The notes under the pieces: generated by a model
Databases searched by the model: none
Seen by the model: only the letters and a program-made list of their open reading frames with translations
What the model was told of the DNA's origin: nothing
Shown here: one piece after another, positions 23,180 to 30,800 of the stretch
Layout: every line of letters begins with the position of its first letter
How positions within the stretch are numbered: position 1 is the stretch's first letter
Virus record (IMG/VR): IMGVR_UViG_3300009194_000007
Location: 1-64,000 of that record
DNA: 64,000 nucleotides
DNA from: a virus
Reading direction: 5' to 3' (one strand)
Translations under genes and position numbers: made by a program

Positions 23180-24493
23180 TTAGTAACTATGTATAACGTT
23201 AGTGGATGTTGATATAGGCTTAACCACTACTTGAGCCAGAGGGATTGCTGTATAACTATTAACGTCAAAATGTGTTTCACCGACAGGTTTCACTACCACA
23301 GAAGAAACGTCTATTGCTTTGGCAGTGTAGGTGTTCACCACATTCTCACTTCCATCAAATGGACTAAAAATGTAAGTCACTTCCTGAACCACATCGTTGA
23401 TGACTGTTTCAATTGAACCGGAAAAATACTTTACATTCCAAACTTCGGTACCATCATCCTTTAACCGGATGGTCGATCCGTCCGAACAACCAACATAGAC
23501 TTCACCCGATTCATCTACATCAACAGCGACCACATTAATGGTTGCTGGAGTAACCGCTTTGTCCCAGATCAGATTCAATGAAGTGTCGTATTTCTTCAGA
23601 GTTGCTCCGGCTGCCACATAAATCGAAGTATCATAGACTGCAAGTTGATAAACGGCTGTTCCAATATTTATTCCAGCGTTGACAATAGTCCCATCAACCG
23701 AAATAGCACCCATGTAATTGGCGTTTGTGATATAAAAGATGGTCGATCCTTGAATCGCCATGTACTTAGCAAAACCACCATTGGTAGTCACTGACCACAA
23801 TTCATTAAGTGATTCATCGAGTTTCTTAATGACTGCGGTAGAATACCTACTGTAGTAGATATTACGGTCTTTATCAGTGACCACCGATTTCAGAGCAGAT
23901 GTGTCCCTGATATAATTAACCTGATTGCCATCAAAGTCGTACACCCGCAAATACCAATCATCGTCAACCACATAAATTTTCGGCGGGAGATGATCATTAG
24001 GGAATGTGTCTATATACAGGCTCTTACTTTCACTGCCCGTATTAAAAGACCATCTTTGATTGATTGACACTCCATCCGTGGTATTGTACGCCTTTCGATA
24101 ACCATTATTGTAAACCGTATAAATGTTACCTAAGTGATCCAATTTGGTTTGTCTGGGGATGTAAGTATAAGGTCTGATTTTCCACACTTGGTTACCAGAT
24201 GGGTCTATCTTTGTGACAAAGCCATTCGAATCCGTAGCATACAAGTATGAAACGGTTTGTGCCGTAATGACGATCTCACCACTGAAAGCCGAATCAGTAG
24301 TCGTATACGATTCAATAACGTAGTGATAAGTGGTTCCTATCACCACATTCTTGTCCAGCAACTCCATCGTGTCAGCCGGAAGATCGGCTAATGGGGCTGG
24401 GAGGTTTTGAAGATCGATAGGGGACTCGGATCGATAGACCCGATATCCCCCTTCGATTGCGTTTGTGTCATACCATGTGAGTTTTATAGACAT
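23180..24493 (-). CDS. FN3 + beta-propeller adhesin, cassette 5
   Basis: 437 residues. N-terminal FN3 module (LTWYDTNAIEGGYRVYRSES) nearly identical in its first 20 residues to cassette 2 at 25636. The propeller (about 85-360) has blades such as LYATDSNGFVTKIDPSGNQV and VYVGCSDGSTIRLKDDGTEV. The tail contains short repeats ending in VVVKPVG / VVVKPIS (about 395-437). The tail may be a trimerisation or attachment element. Start has GATAG-type weak ribosome site; ATG at 24493. Confidence 0.75.
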   Translation of the reverse strand: MSIKLTWYDTNAIEGGYRVYRSESPIDLQNLPAPLADLPADTMELLDKNVVIGTTYHYVIESYTTTDSAFSGEIVITAQTVSYLYATDSNGFVTKIDPSGNQVWKIRPYTYIPRQTKLDHLGNIYTVYNNGYRKAYNTTDGVSINQRWSFNTGSESKSLYIDTFPNDHLPPKIYVVDDDWYLRVYDFDGNQVNYIRDTSALKSVVTDKDRNIYYSRYSTAVIKKLDESLNELWSVTTNGGFAKYMAIQGSTIFYITNANYMGAISVDGTIVNAGINIGTAVYQLAVYDTSIYVAAGATLKKYDTSLNLIWDKAVTPATINVVAVDVDESGEVYVGCSDGSTIRLKDDGTEVWNVKYFSGSIETVINDVVQEVTYIFSPFDGSENVVNTYTAKAIDVSSVVVKPVGETHFDVNSYTAIPLAQVVVKPISTSTNVIHSY

Positions 24494-24496
24494 CTA

Positions 24497-25363
24497 TCAC
24501 GACTCCCTTTTATATAATGTATCTATGTCTTGCGCTGTAAGTTTTCTATTGTAAATTCTAAGCAAATCGATTCCGTATTGTGGTGCATTGGCTATACCTC
24601 CCTTAGTGCGGGAGGATAATACCATTTGGCCTATGGCGGTATTGGTGTAAAAAGCTGTTCTACCAATTTCTGACACTTGCACATTGTCTATAAACATATC
24701 ACCGTCAGAATCCGCATAAACGTGATAAAAAGTTCCTACTGTTAAATTCTTTCTAATAGACAGTTCACTAGAATTGGTACCATTGGTAATGACGCCTATA
24801 GATTGAGAATTTGTCGAAATAGTAAACGTCTTCCCAGCGTCATACTCGATCTCCAATACAGAATTAAGCCCTGTTGATGCAGTATTCAATCTAACCCACA
24901 TTGACACCGCTATGAAGGCTCCCGGTACGGTTACGGGAGCGGTTACGTAATTTGTTCCATCAGTAGATATGCATTGACCATTTTGCCCAACGTCATAAGA
25001 TGGTGATCCTACTGCCCACACTCCATTATTTCCGTTGGTGATTTCAGATAAATCACCATCAAAAAGGTAGGTAGCCACAGTAGAGCCATCACCAAACACA
25101 TCTGGCGCAGCAATTGGTGTTGCGACGACTTTTATGCTATCACTAATCGAGGTTTTCCCCAGCTTTGTCGCTTCAATCCTATAGTAATAAGTTACTCCTT
25201 CAGTGACACCATAATCTTTGTATTCAGTCACAGTGCCTACTACAGTATCCAGAGCAGCAGGGAGCGCAGCAGGATCAATTGCTGATGTGCTACGATAGAT
25301 GTTAAATGTTTCTACGTTAGGGTCTTGGGTAGACCATCTAAGAACAACACCGCCATTTGCCAT
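24497..25363 (-). CDS. FN3 + LamG-like lectin adhesin, cassette 4
   Basis: 288 residues. FN3 module at 1-85 (FNIYRSTSAIDPAALPAALD; YYYRIEATKLG). Residues 95-288 look like a concanavalin/LamG jelly-roll: ATYLFDGDLSEITNGNNGVW, VSMWVRLNT, DNVQVSEIGR, IDLLRIYNRKLTAQDI. The last segment (LLRIYNRKLT..DI..LY) is a hallmark of LamG_3. These domains bind carbohydrate. The gene sits in the same array as the propeller cassettes and exchanges only the distal domain. Confidence 0.78.
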   Translation of the reverse strand: MANGGVVLRWSTQDPNVETFNIYRSTSAIDPAALPAALDTVVGTVTEYKDYGVTEGVTYYYRIEATKLGKTSISDSIKVVATPIAAPDVFGDGSTVATYLFDGDLSEITNGNNGVWAVGSPSYDVGQNGQCISTDGTNYVTAPVTVPGAFIAVSMWVRLNTASTGLNSVLEIEYDAGKTFTISTNSQSIGVITNGTNSSELSIRKNLTVGTFYHVYADSDGDMFIDNVQVSEIGRTAFYTNTAIGQMVLSSRTKGGIANAPQYGIDLLRIYNRKLTAQDIDTLYKRES

Positions 25364-25377
25364 TGTCTATTTCTCCT

Positions 25378-25623
25378 TTAGGCTGCCGTGAACAAAGCTG
25401 CGTCACTGAATACTTCTACGCTATTAGGAAATACCGCACTCACTCGGTACCAATACTGTTGTCCCGTAGTTACCGCAGTATCGGTATAGGTGACTGTGTT
25501 TTCTGTCAGTTCGGCGATGAAAGCCGGTAGAGACGCCGTATCGAAATATGCATCCCCACGGTATACTCGGTATTTAACTTCGAGTTCGTTAGTATCTGTC
25601 CAATTGATCGTTACTGTACCCAT
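25378..25623 (-). CDS. Stand-alone FN3 domain, cassette 3
   Basis: 81 residues containing nothing but the FN3 module (YRVYRGDAYFDTASLPAFIA; YWYRVSAVFPNSVEVFSD), ending where other members continue into a binding domain. It may be a short decoration protein or a cassette that lost its distal domain. Ribosome site is weak; ATG at 25623. Confidence 0.7.
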   Translation of the reverse strand: MGTVTINWTDTNELEVKYRVYRGDAYFDTASLPAFIAELTENTVTYTDTAVTTGQQYWYRVSAVFPNSVEVFSDAALFTAA

Positions 25624-25635
25624 ATTAAAACTCCG

Positions 25636-26700
25636 TTATGCTTGTGTCTGCTCTGCATTAGTGATGATTGGCTTGTTGTAAGAGTAATACCCGGTCGAAC
25701 TACTCTTAACAGGTTGTATATCTGAAGCGAATTGCTGTTCACTGGTACCGTTGGTTATAACCGGTTGGTTGTAACCAAAGTAGACGCCAGTCGTATTAGT
25801 AACCGGGAACACATAATCTTTCGGTAAGAGTTCGAGAACGGGACGCCAGCCGTATGCTGCCGCAAAAGCGTTTGAACCCGTGCTATTGAACATACTCATG
25901 CCGTTGTAACCCCTAAAAACCGCATAATTACTAGCATAAGTATGATGTTCTTGACACCACGTTGCGGTGCCGGATGAGGTACCACCTACATCCAAATCGG
26001 TGTTCGTGTAATTGACCCAATTAGCCCCTGATTGGGAAGACGGAACATCGACATGGACTTTGTAAATCAACTTATTCCATTCTGAAACTTCTGAACCCGC
26101 TGGATCAGCCGTGTTTCTTGTAAGCGATGAAGGATCACTTTCAGCACCGGTAAGGAGACGAAGTTTGAAAGCATAGCCACCTATGGTGATTATTTTGTCT
26201 CCATACACCGCGTTCGCCGCGTTGATAGCATCCCAAGTCACGGAGTATCGATATGTCTTCTTGGCAACGAAAAGAATCTTTCCATCAATAGCAAACTTCA
26301 ACCACGGTTCAGTTGGGTTTTTACTCGTCCCTTCAGTCAAACCAATATCGCTTGCGAGGGTATCCCCATCAATCAGAGTCGTCGTATCGACTTCACCCAA
26401 GAATCCAGTTGTACCGTAATCGCCACCAACGAAAGTAGTAGACCCCGGACCTAAGTATAAATCTTCTGCCAGAATCGTAATCTCATCACCAACGACTTCA
26501 TCTGATCCTTTGTAGGCAGAAACCCGATAGTAATAGGTGGTTCCTACTACTGCCGTGCTATCCGTGAACTCTCGAACATCCGCCGCAACATCACCGATGG
26601 GAGTCGGCAGGGCAGCAGGGTCCATGGGAGATACCGAGCGATACACCCGGTAGCCTCCTTCAATCGCATTGGTATCGTACCATGTTAATTTGATTGCCAT
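25636..26700 (-). CDS. FN3 + lectin-like receptor-binding protein, cassette 2
   Basis: 354 residues. FN3 module at 1-80 starts MAIKLTWYDTNAIEGGYRVY. From about 100 a domain with KIITIGGYAFKLRLLTGAE, WNKLIYKVHVDVP, WCQEHHTYASNYAVFRGY and YGWRPVLELLP resembles phage tail receptor-binding domains of C-type-lectin-like appearance. The tail has two copies of a Y-N-P-I-T-N unit (YNQPVITN; YNKPIITN). The fold call is by pattern only. Confidence 0.68.
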   Translation of the reverse strand: MAIKLTWYDTNAIEGGYRVYRSVSPMDPAALPTPIGDVAADVREFTDSTAVVGTTYYYRVSAYKGSDEVVGDEITILAEDLYLGPGSTTFVGGDYGTTGFLGEVDTTTLIDGDTLASDIGLTEGTSKNPTEPWLKFAIDGKILFVAKKTYRYSVTWDAINAANAVYGDKIITIGGYAFKLRLLTGAESDPSSLTRNTADPAGSEVSEWNKLIYKVHVDVPSSQSGANWVNYTNTDLDVGGTSSGTATWCQEHHTYASNYAVFRGYNGMSMFNSTGSNAFAAAYGWRPVLELLPKDYVFPVTNTTGVYFGYNQPVITNGTSEQQFASDIQPVKSSSTGYYSYNKPIITNAEQTQA

Positions 26701-26709
26701 GGAATCCCC

Positions 26710-27555
26710 TTAGACGTTAGCGCCAGACACATAAGACGGTTCATTGAGATTAAACTGAATGCTTTCCACGGAAGACTGTAATGGAATAACCGTTCCATAA
26801 GCTACTTCCCATTGCTTGGTGTAGTTTTCATCCAATTTGATCAGGCGATTGCCATCTTCCGTACAAACGAACAAATTGTCCTTATAATCAGTGCGGGCGT
26901 CGTGAACAGCAGCCGCAAAGGTGATTCTGTCGAGTTCATTCCCATTAGTGTCCAGATAGCACACCACACCTTCCTTACCGCCAACGACAATATTCCCGGT
27001 GCGTGTGAAAGAAATGGAATTGGGTTCGTCGGTCAGTCCTACATATATCCATTCATAACTACTTCCACTTCCATCCACTTTAGATAATGATGTGACAGCA
27101 AAGTTAGCATCCCCGACGACCAGCATGGTGTCATTTACGTCGATTGAGGTGACAGACGGACCCGATGACAAGGAACCTTTCGATACGTTCCACAATTCGA
27201 CACCATCGGTAGATACAGATTTAATCCTTCCATCCGCAAACCCAATAAAGGATTGACCGGTTGCATAATCGACCGCCATTGCACCAATGATCACTGTTCC
27301 ATCCCCGTATGACCATAGCTGGTTTCCATTCGGGTCCAATTTGAACAGGGTACCGGCTGTCGAAGTGACATATACACTTCCTTGATCGTCAATTGCAACA
27401 CAATTCAATGATGAAGCGGAAGGGTTGACGCTCCAGACTTCTACACCGGAAGGATCGACCTTTCTAACTTTGTTGTCGTCTGATGCCAAATATGAATATC
27501 CATTAACATCATTGACAACACTATTTACGATTCCACTGGGTGGAGTAACTGCCAT
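26710..27555 (-). CDS. Beta-propeller part of a frame-split FN3-propeller adhesin, cassette 1b
   Basis: 281 residues, all propeller blades (SYLASDDNKVRKVDPSGVEV, SVYVTSTAGTLFKLDPNGNQ, QSFIGFADGRIKSVSTDGVE). It begins at ATG 27555, inside the end of the FN3 gene at 27525-27863, in the -1 frame relative to it. In cassettes 5 and 6 the two parts are one protein. There is no good ribosome site before the ATG, so it is made either by re-initiation or by frameshifting, or the gene is broken. Confidence 0.7.
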   Translation of the reverse strand: MAVTPPSGIVNSVVNDVNGYSYLASDDNKVRKVDPSGVEVWSVNPSASSLNCVAIDDQGSVYVTSTAGTLFKLDPNGNQLWSYGDGTVIIGAMAVDYATGQSFIGFADGRIKSVSTDGVELWNVSKGSLSSGPSVTSIDVNDTMLVVGDANFAVTSLSKVDGSGSSYEWIYVGLTDEPNSISFTRTGNIVVGGKEGVVCYLDTNGNELDRITFAAAVHDARTDYKDNLFVCTEDGNRLIKLDENYTKQWEVAYGTVIPLQSSVESIQFNLNEPSYVSGANV

Positions 27556-27863
27556 AGCTGGTTTCCATCCACGTCAATGCTTTCTATTCTTTGGGTAACC
27601 GCCACATACACATTCTGATCAGGGACCGCAAAAGCGTGAATCTGATCCCCATAAACGGAATCAGCCCCCTTATAGGCTTCAATTAGATAGTAATACTCCG
27701 CACCGAAGGTGACCGAAGTATCACTGTACAGCATCGTATCCGCTGGGAGGTCAGCGACATGAGCAGGTAGGTTGTTGAGATCAACCGGGGCACCATCGCC
27801 CCGGTAAACCCGGTATCCATCTTCGATCCCATTTGGATCGTACCATGTGACATCAATCTTCAT
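27525..27863 (-). CDS. FN3 part of a frame-split FN3-propeller adhesin, cassette 1a
   Basis: 112 residues. FN3 module at 1-80, then the start of a first propeller blade (NVYVAVTQRIESIDVDGNQL) that breaks off after 10 off-frame residues. The blade continues in the overlapping gene at 26710-27555. GGAGAG lies 7 bases upstream of its ATG and a late-promoter motif a further 15 bases up. First gene of the cassette array after the big fibres. Confidence 0.72.
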   Translation of the reverse strand: MKIDVTWYDPNGIEDGYRVYRGDGAPVDLNNLPAHVADLPADTMLYSDTSVTFGAEYYYLIEAYKGADSVYGDQIHAFAVPDQNVYVAVTQRIESIDVDGNQLWQLLHPVES

Positions 27864-27875
27864 GTATCTCTCCGT

Positions 27876-30800
27876 TTATGCGGTGTATTTAGATTTGATC
27901 AGGACTGGTTTAACGAGTTCTGTTTGTATTTTGGTGCATGCGACCGAGTTAACATAACTCGTATGTCCACTGAACGTCCAAACTTCATTTCCGTCAGGAT
28001 CAATCTTTTTAACGGTGTTGTCCGCAGAACCACTGTAGACATTACCAGAGGAATCAACGGCTACACCCCGAACATAACCAGTGTGACCACTGAACGTCCA
28101 AACTTCACTTCCGTTAGGATCAATCTTCTTAACGGTGTTATCGTAAGAACCACTGTAGACATTGCCTGAAGAGTCAACGGCTACTCCCATAACAATATTC
28201 GTATGCCCACTGAACGTCCAAACCTCACTTCCGTTAGGATCAATCTTTTTAACGGTGTTGTCCGCAGAACCACTACCACTGTAGACATTGCCAGAAGAGT
28301 CAACGGCTACGCTATAAACAGCATTCGTATGTCCACTGAACGTCCAAACTTCACTTCCGTCAGGATCAATCTTCTTAACAGTCTGGTCATAAGACCCACT
28401 GTAGACATTACCTGACGAATCAACGGCCACTGATCGAACAACATTCGTATGTCCATTGAACGTCCAAACTTCACTTCCGTTAGGATCAATCTTTTTAACG
28501 GTGTTGTCCGCAGAACCACTGTAGACATTACCTGAAGAGTCAACGGCTACTCCCATAACATTATTCGTATGACCACTGAACGTCCAAACTTCAGCCCCAT
28601 CAGGATCGATTTTCTTAACGGCGTAGTCGTTAGAACCACTATAAACATTACCAGAGTAATCAACGGTTACGCCGTTAACAGTTTTCGTGTGACCACTGAA
28701 TGTCCAAACTTCACTTCCGTCAGGATCAATCTTCTTAACAGTCTGGTCAGTAGAACCACTGTAAACATAGATAGGAACATATTCAGCGAATGTGAAACTC
28801 ATCTCCGCCCACGGCGTTGTATAATACTGACCGTGGAAACGAACACGAACCTTGGCATCGGTCAATCCGTAGGTTTTTCCATCTACCTCAAATTTGAATG
28901 TGGTCGGTTTATCAAAATTGATATAATCACCCACCAAAACCTCACCAGTATCGATTGACACAACTTCCCAATCCACACTGACAATCTTTTCATTGGTGAC
29001 GGAGAAAGGTGCTACCGAGAATGAACCACCCGCATAAGGGAATGCGTTGACATCGTAACTCGTGGACAGAACCGGATCAGCAATGCTGTAGCTGGGCGTG
29101 AATTGAACCGGATCACTCCAATCACTCGGCCCCGCATAATTGCCGCCTGAGTAACGAACATGAATCTCGTACTGGACGCCAGAAGTCAGAGACTCAGACA
29201 CAATCATGTCTTCAATCTCAACAAAACGAGATTGAGTTTCCCACACTACACTCCCGTCAGAAACCTTAGTCACCTGCCACTGGGCAGTCGCACGCGGTTC
29301 TCCATAGAGATCATCCTTGATGAACTCATAGTCATTGAAGGTCGCCCGGAAACGCGGTTCAGCCGGAGTTGCGTTACGATCAGACCCCAGATAGGTCAGC
29401 AGCGGTTTGATAGCAAACGTGAACTTATCCTTGGTCTGGAAAGCCAGCCAGCTTGACCATGATGAACTATGACCATCATCCCCATGATAACGAAGGCGAA
29501 CTTCATAATTGCGAGAGACCTGAAGGATTCCGAAAGGAATAGAAATCTTAGTCAGATTGGTGGTATCATTCAGGCTCTCATAGATCACTTCCTGAGTATC
29601 TGCATCGCGGATAACCCAATCAGACGCGATATGGGAATTGCTGACTCCATTACGAGTGTAAGGTGAACCGATGAAGCCAACCACACTATCAATCTGAGTG
29701 GTGTCCGCAACCATAGATGCGACACTCGGAGTCTGAATGTAAGCACTGGGGACCGTGAAGGTTCCTGTCTTACTCCAAATACTAACATACCCAGTGGACG
29801 CATTCACATCACGGGCGTGCCAGATGTAGGTTTTGGTCGGATCGAGGGCCATGGTAACTTGATGCCCATCGAAGTTCTCGTTAGCAGTGTAAATCGGATT
29901 CGAGAAATCCCCGCCTTCAACATCGATTTCAAACTGACGATACAGGCGTTCATCGACGGAGAAGAACTTACCGAACTTGGTTCCCAGCAGATACGGCTTT
30001 TCACCTTCGGCTACATTCCCATTGATCGGAGAAATCAACAGGGGCGCACGCTGATCATAGGCATCGCCCGGCGCACGAACCTTCATCCAATCTTCACCCG
30101 GAGGTTCCTGAGACGTTTGACGAATAGCCATGTACGCATCACCCATATGGGTAACCGTCTGACCTTCATCGTAAGGAGCATCCAGTGCGTCCCACGGGTT
30201 GAAACCGAAGTCTGCGTCCACAAAACCGGCATTGATTTGTGTGGTGTCTGCCATGGTAAAGATCAGTTCGCCATTGACGATAGAAGAACTAGAAACGCTC
30301 AGTCCATCATCACCTTTGATAATTCCGGGGCGAATGATTTCACTGTCAGACATGGTGATGACCAGTGTGCCATCGATATCGATATAGGCATCAACCACAT
30401 CACGACCATCAGCACCAAGCACCGCTTTGGGAGGCGTTTCTGTTCCATCGGAAAGCTGAACAACCAGTTCACGATTGGCGGTGAGATAAGCACCACTCAC
30501 ATAGGTACGTTTCAGAGGTCCAAGATCGTCAATCGTTCCATCGGTACGTTCCAGTTTGAGACGATCACTGGCAACATACATACTGTCGATACGAACCGCA
30601 TCCGTACCGGGAGGAATGTTACCCGCAATGATCGGAGTGGGTTGATTCGCCACATCGATGAAAAGATCATCATTGGCATCGATACCGGCACTGTTGATAG
30701 TCCGATCCAATGACACCGTGGACGTTACGGTATTGCCATCAGAGGTATCAGCCGCAATCTTCAGATCAGGGGTCAGATAGACGTTAGTCACGTCCACACC

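Noticed and set aside
29817-30713. Plus-strand frame of 298 codons opposite fibre B
   Set aside because: No ribosome site, coding signal lies on the minus strand; repetitive codon use of the fibre creates the open antisense frame.
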